A stretch of 64,000 nt of DNA from Amnibacterium endophyticum (GCF_042680685.1 NZ_JBHUEA010000006.1:62001-126000), one strand, 5' to 3'; shown: positions 37,547 to 46,401, counted from the stretch's first letter. Notes: a model not told the origin generated them from the letters alone. Program-made: numbers and translations.

Positions 37547-38443
37547 ATGAAGATCGTCCCCTCGCCCTACGCGGCGCGTCTCACCCGCACGCCGGTCGTC
37601 CAGCACGAGACGGCGGTGGACGGCGTCCGCGCCTCCTGGTGGGAGTACGGCCTGCCGGGGGAGGGCCCGGCCCTGCTGCTCGTCCACGGCTTCCGCGGCG
37701 ACCACCACGGCCTCGAGCCGGTCGTGGCGTTCCTGCCGGGCGCCCACGTCGTGGCCCCGGACCTGCCGGGGTTCGGCGCCTCCGAGCCGCTGCCCGGCAC
37801 GCACTCCATCGACGGGTACGCGGCCTGGCTGGCCCGCTTCGCCGCCGAGGTCGGGCTTGGCCCGGAGACCGTCGTCCTCGGGCACTCGTTCGGCTCGATC
37901 GTCGTCGCGAAGGCGCTCGCGGACGGGCTGCCCGCCGCCCGGGCCATCCTCGTGAACCCCATCGCCGCCCCCGCGCTCGCGGGCCCGAACGCGGTCGGGA
38001 CGCGGCTCGCCTCCCTGTACTACGCGATCGGCGAGCGGCTGCCGGAGCGACCCGGCCGCGCGCTGCTCGACCACCCGGCGATCGTCCGCGGCGCCGGCGC
38101 CTTCCTGGCCAAGACCAAGGACCGGGCGCTCCGACGCTGGATCCACGACCAGCACGACCGCTACTTCTCCGGCTACGCGAGCCGCCGCGTCGTGCTCGAG
38201 GCCTACACGGCGTCCGTCACCCACGACGTGTCCGAGTGGCGCGACGCCCTGACCCTGCCGGTGCACCTGATCGCGGGGGAGCACGACGACATCACCGCGC
38301 TCGCCGACGTCCAGGCGCTCGCCGCCGCGCTGCCCGACGCGACGATCGCCGTGATCCGGGACGTCGGGCACCTGATCCACTACGAGACGCCCGAGCAGGC
38401 GGCGCGCGAGGTGGCGGCCTTCGCCGGGATCCCGGCCTCGTGA
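37547..38443 (+). CDS. Alpha/beta-fold hydrolase
   Basis: A 298-residue hydrolase. The oxyanion segment is LLVHGFRGDHHG, the nucleophile elbow LGHSFGS (serine), the acid is in LIAGEHDDIT, and the catalytic histidine in DVGHLIHYETP. The substrate is not evident. The frame is open far upstream, antisense to the exonuclease, but the ATG at 37547 lies directly after the -10 box. The last four bases overlap the glycosyltransferase gene, so the two are translationally coupled. Confidence 0.9.
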   Translation: MKIVPSPYAARLTRTPVVQHETAVDGVRASWWEYGLPGEGPALLLVHGFRGDHHGLEPVVAFLPGAHVVAPDLPGFGASEPLPGTHSIDGYAAWLARFAAEVGLGPETVVLGHSFGSIVVAKALADGLPAARAILVNPIAAPALAGPNAVGTRLASLYYAIGERLPERPGRALLDHPAIVRGAGAFLAKTKDRALRRWIHDQHDRYFSGYASRRVVLEAYTASVTHDVSEWRDALTLPVHLIAGEHDDITALADVQALAAALPDATIAVIRDVGHLIHYETPEQAAREVAAFAGIPAS

Positions 38444-39513
38444 GGCTCGTCGTCGACTGCCGGTACGTCCGGCGCGACGGCCGGCACGACGGCATCAGCC
38501 GGTACAGCGCCGGGATCACCGCCGCGCTCGGCCGGCTCGTGCCCCTGACGATGCTGATCGACGACGAGCGGCAGCTGCGGCTGCTGCCCGACCTGCCCTG
38601 GCACCGGATCGCGCCGCCCACCCGTCTCGGCGAGCCGTGGATCCCGCGCGCCGTGAACCGGCTGCGACCCGACGTCGTCTTCTGCCCGCTGCAGACCTCC
38701 GGCTCGATCGGCCGCCGGTACGGGCTCGTGCTGACGCTGCACGACCTCATCTACTACCGCCATCGCACCCCGCCCGCCGAGTTCTCCTGGTGGGTCCGGC
38801 TCGGGTGGCGGCTGCTGTACCTGTCCTACCTGCCGCAGCGGCTGCTGCTGCGCCGTGCCGACGAGGTCGTGACCGTCTCGGCGACGGTGGAGGGGGAGAT
38901 CCGCGAGCACCGGCTGTTCCGCGGGCGGGTGACGGTGGTGCCGAACGCCGCCGACGCCCCGCCGATGGCGGCGGCCGCTCCCGGCCCCCGGGAGCGCTCC
39001 ATCGTCTACATGGGCGCCTTCATCGCCTACAAGGACGTCCCGACCCTGGTGCGCGCGGCGGCGCTGCTGCCCGGCTGGACGCTGCACCTCGCCAGCCGGA
39101 TCGGCGCCGGGGAGCGGGCGGCGCTCGAGCAGCACGCCGCCGGGGCCCGGCTCGTGTTCCACGACGGCGTCGACGAGGCGGAGTACGCCGCGCTGCTCGA
39201 CCGCGCCACGGCGCTCGTCAGCGCGTCCCGGGACGAGGGCTTCGGGCTGCCGGTCGTCGAGGCGATGGCGCGGGGCGTGCCGGTCGTGCTGACGGACGTG
39301 CCCATCTTCCGCGAGGTCGGGGGCGCGGCCGCGCTGTTCGCCCCCGCGGGCGACGCCGGCGCCTTCGCCGCCGCGATCGCGGGGCTCGAGGATCCGGAGG
39401 AGTGGGCCCGCCGCTCGGCCGCCTCGCTCGAGCAGGCGGGGCGGTACGGGTGGGACGCCTCCGCGCGCCGGCTCCTGCCCGTCCTCGAGCGGGTCGCCGC
39501 CCGCCGCCGCTGA
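38440..39513 (+). CDS. Glycosyltransferase family 4
   Basis: A 357-residue GT4 (GT-B fold) transferase. Near the N-terminus it has RRDGRHDGISRYSAG, in the middle HDLIYYRHR, and at the donor site SRDEGFGLPVVEAMARGVPVV, the E-x7-E motif. It is a soluble or peripheral enzyme acting on activated sugars, likely in cell-surface polysaccharide synthesis. The GTG start overlaps the hydrolase stop (GTGA). The stop is 11 bases from that of a convergent gene, with a short CTGACC/GGTCAG palindrome covering both ends. Confidence 0.9.
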   Translation: MRLVVDCRYVRRDGRHDGISRYSAGITAALGRLVPLTMLIDDERQLRLLPDLPWHRIAPPTRLGEPWIPRAVNRLRPDVVFCPLQTSGSIGRRYGLVLTLHDLIYYRHRTPPAEFSWWVRLGWRLLYLSYLPQRLLLRRADEVVTVSATVEGEIREHRLFRGRVTVVPNAADAPPMAAAAPGPRERSIVYMGAFIAYKDVPTLVRAAALLPGWTLHLASRIGAGERAALEQHAAGARLVFHDGVDEAEYAALLDRATALVSASRDEGFGLPVVEAMARGVPVVLTDVPIFREVGGAAALFAPAGDAGAFAAAIAGLEDPEEWARRSAASLEQAGRYGWDASARRLLPVLERVAARRR

Positions 39514-39523
39514 CCGGAGCAGG

Positions 39524-40135
39524 TCAGTCGGCGGTGCGGACCGGCTCCTCGGACGGCAGGAGCGCGTCGCTCCAGGCCCGGCCGGCGGAGCTGACGAGCG
39601 TGAGCACGCCGTCCTCGACCCGGAACACGTGGTCGCTGCCGTTCTCGATCCGGACCCCGTGCTCGGGCCACGCCCACCGGGTCGCGTGCCGCACCAGCGA
39701 GCCGATGACGCCGCCGTGCGACACCACCAGCACCCGCTGGCCGGGGTGGCGGCGGGCCAGGTCGAGGAGCGCGGGGAGCACCCGCTCGACGGTCTGCTCG
39801 CGGGACTCGCGGGCGAGCAGGTGCCCGGCGAAGGCGGCGTCGATCTCAGCCCCGGTCATGCCCTCCGCGTCGCCGTAGTCCCGCTCGACGAGCGCGTCGA
39901 CGAGCTCGACGTCGTCGCTCGCGCCGATCTCGCGGGCGATGATGCGGGCCGTCTCGGCGGCGCGGCTCAGCGGGCTCGCCACCACGGCGTCGAACGCGTC
40001 GTCGGCGAGCCTGCGGCCCGCCTCCCGCGCCTGCGCCCGGCCGGTGTCGTTCAGGGGGATGTCCGTGCGGCCCTGCACGCGACCCGTGCGGTTCCACTCG
40101 GTCTCGCCGTGGCGCACGAGGACGAGGTCGGTCAC
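39524..40135 (-). CDS. Histidine phosphatase family protein (phosphoglycerate mutase-like)
   Basis: A 203-residue phosphatase of branch 1. The phospho-histidine motif is LVRHGETEWN at residues 6-15, the second catalytic histidine is in VVSHGGVIGSL. It is shorter than the glycolytic mutase and resembles broad-specificity phosphatases such as CobC or GpmB-like proteins; the substrate is unknown. The GTG is preceded by TGGAG. A -10 box (TAGGCT) lies at 40172-40177, and a hairpin separates it from GntR upstream. Confidence 0.9.
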   Translation of the reverse strand: MTDLVLVRHGETEWNRTGRVQGRTDIPLNDTGRAQAREAGRRLADDAFDAVVASPLSRAAETARIIAREIGASDDVELVDALVERDYGDAEGMTGAEIDAAFAGHLLARESREQTVERVLPALLDLARRHPGQRVLVVSHGGVIGSLVRHATRWAWPEHGVRIENGSDHVFRVEDGVLTLVSSAGRAWSDALLPSEEPVRTAD

Positions 40136-40171
40136 GCGGCTCCAGTCGGCCCGGGTCGGAAGGGCCGCAGC

Positions 40172-40177
40172 AGCCTA
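40172..40177 (-). promoter_or_regulatory. -10 box TAGGCT for the histidine phosphatase gene
   Basis: TAGGCT on the minus strand about 36 bases before the GTG, giving a leader of about 30 bases that includes GGAG. Confidence 0.4.
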
Positions 40178-40208
40178 CCGGCGCGCCCGGCCGGACTCCT
40201 GCGGTCCT

Positions 40209-40250
40209 CAGGTGCAGATGCGGCCGCACGGGGCGCCGCAACTGCACCTG
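40209..40250 (-). terminator. Hairpin terminator after the GntR gene
   Basis: A nine-base-pair outer stem (40209-40217 CAGGTGCAG with 40242-40250) and an inner GCGGC/GCCGC stem, separated by two-base bulges. It follows the GntR stop on the minus strand. Confidence 0.6.
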
Positions 40251-40281
40251 ACGGCCGCACGAGTCCCTCGGCAGCGGGCGC

Positions 40282-40638
40282 TCAGCCGGTGCCGAGCGCC
40301 CGGTCGACCGCCCGGCGGGCGTCGGCGGGCGCGACCCCGAGGGCCCGTGCGCGCTCGGCGAAGTCCGCCGCGGCCTGCTGCAGGCGCCGCTCGCCCTCGT
40401 CGGGCGACCAGGCCACGACGGTGCCGGCGCGACCGCGCGTCTCGACGAGCCCCTCCGCCTCGAGCTCGCGGTAGGTGCGCGCCACGGTGTTCACGGCGAG
40501 CCCGAGGTCCTCCGCGAGCCGTCGCACCGTCGGCAGGCGGGAGCCCGCGGCGAGGTCGCCGGAGCGGATCCGCTCCGCGAGCTGCGCCCGCGCCTGCTCG
40601 AACGGCGGCACGGGGGAGTCGGGGTCGAGCGCGATCAC
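40282..40638 (-). CDS. GntR family regulator, YtrA-like short form
   Basis: A 118-residue regulator: a winged helix-turn-helix (about residues 12-75, LPTVRRLAEDLGLAVNTVARTYRELEAEGLVETRGRAGT) and a short C-terminal helical tail. This is the YtrA type, which usually represses a nearby ABC transporter; none is adjacent. It overlaps the upstream sirtuin gene by four bases (GTGA), so regulator and sirtuin form a unit. The longer open frame upstream is antisense-like noise. Confidence 0.88.
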   Translation of the reverse strand: MIALDPDSPVPPFEQARAQLAERIRSGDLAAGSRLPTVRRLAEDLGLAVNTVARTYRELEAEGLVETRGRAGTVVAWSPDEGERRLQQAAADFAERARALGVAPADARRAVDRALGTG

Positions 40639-41477
40639 GACGCGAGCAGCCGGTCCTGGAGCGCCGTCAGCGTCTCGCTCGTGCCCGCGTCGAGCTTCAG
40701 CGTCGCGGTGCGGTCCGCCTTCGTCGAGCCGCGGTTCACCACGACGATCGGGATCCGCTTGCGGCGGGCCCGCTCGATCAGCCGGATGCCGCTGTTCACG
40801 GCGAGCGAGGAGCCCGCCACCAGCAGGGCGTCGGCACGCTCGACGACCGCTGCGGCCTCCACGAAGCGCTCCCGCGGCACGAACTCGCCGAAGAACACGA
40901 CCTCCGGCTTCAGCATCCCGCCGCACACCGAGCAGTCGGGGACGACGAACGCGGAGACGTCGCCGACGTCCGCGTCGCCGTCCGGGTTCAGCGTCACCGA
41001 CGAGCCCGCGGTGAACCAGGCGTTGTCCGCCTCGATGCGCTCGGCGATCGAGGCTCGGGCGAACAGCTGGCCGCAGACGAGGCAGACGACCCGGTCGACG
41101 GAGCCGTGCACCTCGACCACGTGCCGGCTGCCGGCGCGGCCGTGCAGCCCGTCGACGTTCTGCGTGACGACGCCGAGGACGCGGCCCGCCTGCTCCAGCT
41201 CCGCGAGCGCGCGGTGCCCGGCGTTCGGCCGGGCCGCGGTGAAGCGCGCCCAGCCGAGGTAGCTGCCGGCCCAGTAGCGCTGGCGGAACGACTCCGCGGA
41301 CCGGAACTGCTGGATCGTCATCGGCGAGCGCTTCGGCGCGCCCTGCCCCCGGTAGTCGGGGATGCCGGAGTCCGTGCTGATGCCCGCGCCGGTCAGCACC
41401 GCGATCCGACCCGCGAGCAGGTCCACCGCCTCGTCGATCGCGGTGGTGGTGCGCACCGCGGCCGCCTCCCCGCCCAT
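40635..41477 (-). CDS. Sir2 family NAD-dependent protein deacylase
   Basis: A 280-residue sirtuin. The NAD site is LTGAGISTDSGIPDYRG (residues 29-45), the catalytic histidine in VVTQNVDGLHGRAG and EVHGS, and the zinc cysteines in CLVCGQ and CSVCGG. It should remove acyl groups from lysines of cytoplasmic proteins, using NAD. The ATG at 41477 follows a TACGAT -10 box by eight bases. It is divergent from a TrmH methylase, with 45 bases between, and overlaps the GntR gene downstream. Confidence 0.94.
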   Translation of the reverse strand: MGGEAAAVRTTTAIDEAVDLLAGRIAVLTGAGISTDSGIPDYRGQGAPKRSPMTIQQFRSAESFRQRYWAGSYLGWARFTAARPNAGHRALAELEQAGRVLGVVTQNVDGLHGRAGSRHVVEVHGSVDRVVCLVCGQLFARASIAERIEADNAWFTAGSSVTLNPDGDADVGDVSAFVVPDCSVCGGMLKPEVVFFGEFVPRERFVEAAAVVERADALLVAGSSLAVNSGIRLIERARRKRIPIVVVNRGSTKADRTATLKLDAGTSETLTALQDRLLAS

Positions 41478-41485
41478 GGTCTGGA

Positions 41486-41491
41486 ATCGTA
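41486..41491 (-). promoter_or_regulatory. sirtuin -10 box TACGAT, leaderless arrangement
   Basis: TACGAT on the minus strand ends eight bases before the ATG at 41477. Confidence 0.45.
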
Positions 41492-41522
41492 CCGACGGTC
41501 GCACGAGCGGGAGGAGCGGACG

Positions 41523-42335
41523 ATGCGGGTGCTGCCCCTCGACGAGCACGGCCTCGACGCGCCGGAGCTGAAGGACTTCACGCGGCTGACCGACGTCGCG
41601 CTGCGCCGCCTGCTCGAACCCGCCGGCGGTCTGTACCTCGCCGAGTCGACGAAGGTCATCGAGCGCGCGATCGCCGCCGGGCACGCGCCGCGGGCGGTGC
41701 TGACCCGGGCGGAGTGGCTGCCGGTGCTCGAGCCGCTGCTCGCCGGATTCCCGGACGTGCCCGTGCACGTCGGGGAGGACCGCGTGCTCGAGGCGCTGAC
41801 CGGGTTCCACCTGCACCGCGGCGCGCTGGCGTCCATGCACCGGCCCCCGCTGCCCGACCCGGCCGCGCTGCTCGCCGGCGCGCGCCGGGTGGTCGTGCTG
41901 GAGGACGTCGTGGACCACACGAACGTCGGCTCGGTCTTCCGCAGCGCCGCGGCGCTCGGGGCCGACGCGGTGCTCGTCACGCCCCGGTGCGCGGACCCGC
42001 TGTACCGCCGCAGCGTCCGCGTCAGCATGGGGACGGTGCTGCAGGTGCCGTGGACGCGGCTGCCGGGGTGGCGCGAGGCCGGGCCCCTGCTGCGGGAGGC
42101 CGGCTTCCGCGTCGCGGCGCTCGCCCTCGCGGACGACGCGGTCGACCTCGACGCGCTCGCCGCCGACCCGCCGGATCGGCTCGCGCTCGTGCTCGGCGCG
42201 GAGGGCGACGGGCTGAGCCGTGCCGCGCTGGCGGTCGCCGACACCGTGGTCACGATCCCCATGGCGCACGGCGTCGACTCGTTGAACGTCGCGGCGGCCG
42301 CCGCGGTCGCCATGTGGAGCGTCCGCGTCCGCTGA
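41523..42335 (+). CDS. TrmH-family (SpoU) RNA 2'-O-methyltransferase
   Basis: A 270-residue SPOUT methyltransferase. An N-terminal substrate-binding part (AESTKVIERAI) precedes the knotted domain with motif 1 (EDVVDHTNVGSVFRSA), motif 2 (LALVLGAEGDGLS) and motif 3 (IPMAHGVDSLNVAAAAAVA). It should methylate a ribose in rRNA or tRNA; the exact site is not known. GGAGGAG precedes the ATG with seven bases spacing. The open frame runs far upstream antisense to the sirtuin, but the family N-terminus fixes this start. Confidence 0.92.
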   Translation: MRVLPLDEHGLDAPELKDFTRLTDVALRRLLEPAGGLYLAESTKVIERAIAAGHAPRAVLTRAEWLPVLEPLLAGFPDVPVHVGEDRVLEALTGFHLHRGALASMHRPPLPDPAALLAGARRVVVLEDVVDHTNVGSVFRSAAALGADAVLVTPRCADPLYRRSVRVSMGTVLQVPWTRLPGWREAGPLLREAGFRVAALALADDAVDLDALAADPPDRLALVLGAEGDGLSRAALAVADTVVTIPMAHGVDSLNVAAAAAVAMWSVRVR

Positions 42336-42378
42336 CGACACCCCGCCCCCCGGACGGGGGTGGTCGCGGCGCCGCCTC

Positions 42379-42384
42379 TACACT
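42379..42384 (+). promoter_or_regulatory. -10 box TACACT for the carboxypeptidase, leaderless arrangement
   Basis: CTCTACACT with six bases to the GTG, the same sequence and spacing as in front of uvrA. A CCCCCCGG/CCGGGGG-type palindrome just upstream may end the TrmH transcript. Confidence 0.5.
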
Positions 42385-42390
42385 CGCCGC

Positions 42391-43608
42391 GTGCCGCGGA
42401 CGGAGACCCCTCGCTACGGGCTCCGCAGGGCGGTCGCCGCCGTGCTCGGCGTGTTCATCCTGGTCGTCGGGGTCGGCGTGCCCGTCGCCATCGTCTCGCC
42501 CGTGCCGGCCGCGGTCGCGCACGTGTCGGCGGCGGAGCTGGAGGACACGCGGGCGGCCGATCCCGCGCTGCCCTCCTTCGGCTCCGCCGGCATCGGCGCG
42601 GTCGGGCTGCCGGGACTGCTCGCGAAGTCCGGGCCGCAGCGCCCGCGGACGATGGCGAGCATCACGAAGATCGTCACGGCGCTCGTCGTGCTCGAGGCGA
42701 AGCCGCTCGGGCCGAAGGAGCAGGGCCCGACCATCACGTTCACGCAGCGCGACGTGTCGATCCTCTCCGACGTCATCGCCCGTAACGGGTCGTGGCAGGA
42801 GGTGCGGGCGGGCTGGCGCACCAGCGAGCGCGCCGCGCTGGAGACGATGCTGATCCCGTCGGCGAACAACTACGCCACCTCGCTCGCGGTGTGGGCCTAC
42901 GGCTCGGAGGGGGCGTACCTGAAGGCGGCGCGCGCCTGGCTCGGGCAGCACCACCTCGACGACACGACGGTGTTCGACGCGAACGGCCTGGACGAGGACA
43001 ACAGGAGCACCCCCGCGGACCTCGTCGAGCTGGGGCGGCTCGCGCTCGCCGACCCCGTCGTGGCGTCGATCGTCCGGAAGCCGTCCGCGCAGGAGCCGAA
43101 CGTCGGCGGGCTCGAGAACACGAACGAGCTGCTCGGCGACGACGGGATCGACGGCATCAAGACGGGCACGTACACGACCGGCGCGAACCTGCTGTTCAGC
43201 GCCGACGTGACGGTCGGCTCCCGCACGGTGCAGCTGGTCGGGGTGATCCTCGGCGCGAGGACGCACCCGGAGCTCGACGCGAAGGTCCCGGCGCTGCTGC
43301 GGAGCGTGCGGAAGGGCCTGCACGACGTCGAGCTGACGACGAGGGGGGAGTCCTTCGCGACCTATCGCATGCACTGGGGCGGGGTCGCCCATGCGGTGCC
43401 GAAGCGCTCGGAGTCGATGCTCGTATGGGGGCGGGTGCGCGTCGAGCGGCACGCGGACGTGAAGCGGATCACCGGCGGCCGGAAGGGCGAGCGGGTGGGG
43501 TCGGTGACCTACTCGGTCGGGAAGCGGACCGTGTCGGTGCCGCTCGTGCTCGACCGCGACGTGCTCGCCGCGCCCGTCTGGTGGCGGCTCACCCACCCCG
43601 TGCGCTGA
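42391..43608 (+). CDS. D-alanyl-D-alanine carboxypeptidase (DacA/PBP5-like)
   Basis: A 405-residue secreted serine peptidase of peptidoglycan remodelling. An N-terminal membrane segment (about residues 12-36) serves as signal or anchor. The three penicillin-binding motifs are complete: SITK at 90-93, SAN at 157-159 and KTG at 257-259. A C-terminal beta-rich domain follows. It removes the last D-Ala from pentapeptides and so limits cross-linking. The stop is eight bases from the convergent SGNH hydrolase stop, both within a CTGAGCG/CGCTCAG palindrome. Confidence 0.92.
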   Translation: MPRTETPRYGLRRAVAAVLGVFILVVGVGVPVAIVSPVPAAVAHVSAAELEDTRAADPALPSFGSAGIGAVGLPGLLAKSGPQRPRTMASITKIVTALVVLEAKPLGPKEQGPTITFTQRDVSILSDVIARNGSWQEVRAGWRTSERAALETMLIPSANNYATSLAVWAYGSEGAYLKAARAWLGQHHLDDTTVFDANGLDEDNRSTPADLVELGRLALADPVVASIVRKPSAQEPNVGGLENTNELLGDDGIDGIKTGTYTTGANLLFSADVTVGSRTVQLVGVILGARTHPELDAKVPALLRSVRKGLHDVELTTRGESFATYRMHWGGVAHAVPKRSESMLVWGRVRVERHADVKRITGGRKGERVGSVTYSVGKRTVSVPLVLDRDVLAAPVWWRLTHPVR

Positions 43609-43615
43609 GCGCCGC

Positions 43616-44371
43616 TCAGAAGCCGGGGCGCTTCGGCGGCACGTGGTCGCCCGAGGAGACGCCGCGGATGCGGCGGCCGACCCACGGCATCAGGTGCTGG
43701 CGCGTCCAGACGAGGTCCTCGGCCCTCGCCTCCCGCCAGGTGCGCGGCGGCAGCGGTGCGGGGGAGGACGGCTGCAGGTCGTTGTCCACCCCGAGCGTCG
43801 CGAGGACCATCCGCGCGACCTCGTGGTGCCCGAACGCGTTCAGGTGCAGCCGGTCCGCGCACCACAGGTCCGCGCGCTGGATCGCCTTCAGGCTCCACTG
43901 GTCCGCCACGAGCGCGCCGTGCCGGGCGGCGATGCCGCGAAGCAGCTCGTTGTAGACCGCGACCCGCCCGCGGATGTGCCGGAAGACGGGGGAGAAGGCG
44001 ACGTCGACGCCCGTGAAGAGCACGACCGTCGCCCCGGAGCCCGCGAGCCGCGCCATGCCCTCGTCGAGGCGGGCCGCGAGGCGGTCGGGGTCCGCGCCGG
44101 GCCGGATCACGTCGTTGCCGCCCGCCGAGATCGTGATCAGGTCGGGCTGGAGCGCGAGGGCGGGCTCGACCTGCTCGTCGAGGATCCGCTCGAGGAGGCG
44201 GCCGCGCACCGCGAGGTTCGCGTACGAGAAGCCGTCCGTCGTGGCGCCGAGCACGTCGGCCACGCGGTCCGCCCAGCCGCGCAGGCCGCCGGGGCTGGCG
44301 GGGTCCGGGTCGCCGTAGCCCTCGGTGAAGGAGTCGCCGATCGCGACGAACCGGTGCCAGGGGTGCTGCAT
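43616..44371 (-). CDS. SGNH/GDSL hydrolase family protein
   Basis: A 251-residue esterase-type hydrolase. Block I is VAIGDSFTEGYGDP (catalytic Ser), block II holds the glycine in ANLAVRGR, block III is ISAGGNDV, and block V is DRLHLNAFGH (Asp and His). There is no signal peptide, so it acts in the cytoplasm; the substrate is unknown. The start is the ATG at 44371 or the GTG one codon before. AGGAGG lies 14 bases upstream and is better spaced for the GTG; it also precedes a three-codon frame whose stop overlaps the ATG. Confidence 0.9.
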   Translation of the reverse strand: MQHPWHRFVAIGDSFTEGYGDPDPASPGGLRGWADRVADVLGATTDGFSYANLAVRGRLLERILDEQVEPALALQPDLITISAGGNDVIRPGADPDRLAARLDEGMARLAGSGATVVLFTGVDVAFSPVFRHIRGRVAVYNELLRGIAARHGALVADQWSLKAIQRADLWCADRLHLNAFGHHEVARMVLATLGVDNDLQPSSPAPLPPRTWREARAEDLVWTRQHLMPWVGRRIRGVSSGDHVPPKRPGF

Positions 44372-44420
44372 CACCGCTCCATGATCCTCCTGCGGTCGCT
44401 GAGGGCTGTCCGCGGGCCGG

Positions 44421-44481
44421 GTGGTCTCGAGGCTCCTTCGTCGCACCTCGACCGGCGGAGGCGTCGCACCTCGACCGGTGG
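44421..44481 (+). repeat. REP-like element with tandem duplication of its end
   Basis: A copy of the GGTCTCGAGG...CACCTCGACC element. Its right part, GTCGCACCTCGACCGGCGG, is repeated almost exactly after four bases (44440-44458 and 44463-44481). It lies in the divergent region between the SGNH and helicase genes. Confidence 0.7.
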
Positions 44482-44559
44482 ATTCAGGGGCGCGGCGGCG
44501 CGCCCGGTGGGCGGGGCGCTCGGCGTGCCGGGGAGGCGGCGGTTAGCGTGGACGACCGC

Positions 44560-46362
44560 ATGAGCACCCACCTCTTCGACGCGGCGCCCGGGGCACAGCA
44601 GGCGGCCGCGCTGTCGCCCGCCTTCCCCGACCGCGCCGCCCGCGGCACGGGCCCCAAGCTGCGGCGCTGGCAGGAGGAGGCGCTCGCCGCCTACTTCGAG
44701 CGCGAGCCGCGCGACTTCCTCGTCGCCGCCACCCCCGGCGCCGGCAAGACCACCTTCGCCCTGCGCCTCGCGAAGGAGCTGCTCGCGCGCGGCGAGGTCG
44801 ACCGCGTCACCGTCGTCGCGCCGACCGACCACCTCAAGCGGCAGTGGGCCGAGTCGGCCGAGCGCGTCGCGATCCACCTGAACCCGGTCTTCCGGAACTC
44901 CGACGGCTGGCTCGGCAAGCACTGGCACGGCGCCGCGCTGACCTACGCCCAGGTCGGGGTCGACGCGGCCGTGCACAAGCGGCTCACCGAGGGAGCGCGC
45001 ACCCTGGTGATCCTCGACGAGGTGCACCACGGCGGCGACGCCCTCTCCTGGGGCGACGCGATGCGCGAGGCCTTCGGCGGCGCGACCCGCCGGCTGTCCC
45101 TGTCGGGCACCCCGTTCCGCAGCGACACCGCCGCGATCCCCTTCGTCGAGTACGCCCCCGACCAGCACGGCATCCGGACGTCGCTCACGGACTACGCCTA
45201 CGGCTACCGCCGCGCGCTCGAGGACGGCGTCGTCCGCCCCGTGCTGTTCATGGTCTACTCCGGCGCGATGCGCTGGCGCACCAGCGCCGGCGACGAGGTC
45301 AGCGCCCGCCTCGGCGAGCCGCTGACGAAGGACATCACGGCCCAGGCCTGGCGGACGGCGCTGTCGCCGGAGGGCGAGTGGATCCCCGCCGTCTTGAAGG
45401 CCGCCGACCAGCGGCTCACCGAGGTGCGGCGTCACGTCCCGGACGCCGGCGGCCTCGTGATCGCCTCGGACAAGACCGTCGCGCGTGCCTACGCGAAGCA
45501 GCTGAAGGAGCTGACCGGGCAGGCGGCGACCGTCGTGCTCTCGGACGAGAAGGAGGCGAGCGACCGGATCGCCGCGTTCTCCGCCGGCACCGACCGCTGG
45601 CTCGTCGCCGTGCGGATGGTCTCGGAGGGCGTCGACGTGCCGCGCCTGTCGGTCGGGGTCTACGCGACGAACGCCTCCACCCCGCTGTTCTTCGCGCAGG
45701 CGATCGGGCGCTTCGTGCGGGCGCGGAAGCGCGGCGAGACCGCGTCGGTCTTCCTGCCGAACGTGCCGGTGCTGCTGAAGCTCGCGGAGCAGCTCGAGCT
45801 CGAGCGGGACCACGCCCTCGACCGGCCGGAGGCCGAGGCGGGCGACCCGATGGCCTCCGGGCTCGACGACGCGGCGCTCGACGCGGCGAACCGCTCGGAG
45901 AAGGCGTCGGAGGCGATGACGGCCCTCGGTGCCTTCCAGGCGCTCGGCAGCGACGCCGCCTTTGACCGCGTGCTCTACGACGGCGGCGAGTTCGGCTTCG
46001 AGGCGGAGGTCGGCAGCGAGGAGGAGCTCGACTTCCTCGGGCTGCCCGGGCTGCTCGAGCCCGACCAGGTGCGGGACCTGCTGCAGCACCGCCAGGCGAA
46101 GCAGCAGCGCCGCGGGAAGAAGGCGCCGGTCGCGGCACCGGCCCCCGCGCCGCTCGCGGACATCCCGCTGCACCGACGGATCAAGGAGCAGCGGCAGCTG
46201 CTGAACGACCTCGTCGGGCTCTGGTCCCACCGCACGAACGCCCCGCACGGCGCCATCCACAGCGAGCTGCGCCGCACCTGCGGCGGGCCGGCGGTCGCGC
46301 AGGCGAGCCCGGAGCAGCTGGAGGCGCGGATCGCGCTGCTGCGCAAGCGGATCAACGGCTGA
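44560..46362 (+). CDS. DEAD/DEAH-box helicase, superfamily 2
   Basis: A 600-residue helicase common in actinobacteria. Walker A is TPGAGKTT (residues 58-65), motif II DEVHHGG near residue 152, motif III SGTP, and motif VI QAIGRFVRARKRGE. The C-terminal 170 residues carry charged linkers and a conserved tail (HRRIKEQRQLLNDLVGLWSHRT) outside the helicase core. Its DNA or RNA target is unknown. The ATG at 44560 is chosen over the GTG four codons upstream because that GTG overlaps a TAGCGT -10-like box (44544-44549). Confidence 0.88.
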   Translation: MSTHLFDAAPGAQQAAALSPAFPDRAARGTGPKLRRWQEEALAAYFEREPRDFLVAATPGAGKTTFALRLAKELLARGEVDRVTVVAPTDHLKRQWAESAERVAIHLNPVFRNSDGWLGKHWHGAALTYAQVGVDAAVHKRLTEGARTLVILDEVHHGGDALSWGDAMREAFGGATRRLSLSGTPFRSDTAAIPFVEYAPDQHGIRTSLTDYAYGYRRALEDGVVRPVLFMVYSGAMRWRTSAGDEVSARLGEPLTKDITAQAWRTALSPEGEWIPAVLKAADQRLTEVRRHVPDAGGLVIASDKTVARAYAKQLKELTGQAATVVLSDEKEASDRIAAFSAGTDRWLVAVRMVSEGVDVPRLSVGVYATNASTPLFFAQAIGRFVRARKRGETASVFLPNVPVLLKLAEQLELERDHALDRPEAEAGDPMASGLDDAALDAANRSEKASEAMTALGAFQALGSDAAFDRVLYDGGEFGFEAEVGSEEELDFLGLPGLLEPDQVRDLLQHRQAKQQRRGKKAPVAAPAPAPLADIPLHRRIKEQRQLLNDLVGLWSHRTNAPHGAIHSELRRTCGGPAVAQASPEQLEARIALLRKRING

Positions 46363-46382
46363 CGCTCGCCAGCTGGAGCAGG

Positions 46383-46401
46383 TGAGGTTAGCCTTACCTG
46401 C
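46383..46401 (+). promoter_or_regulatory. DtxR/IdeR-type iron box on the promoter of the siderophore-interacting protein gene
   Basis: TGAGGTTAGCCTTACCTGC matches the 19-base DtxR box (TTAGGTTAGSCTAACCTAA) at all but three or four end positions. It contains the -10 box TAGCCT (46389-46394) and ends at the base before the ATG. A bound repressor would cover both -10 and transcription start. The mRNA is probably leaderless. Confidence 0.75.
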
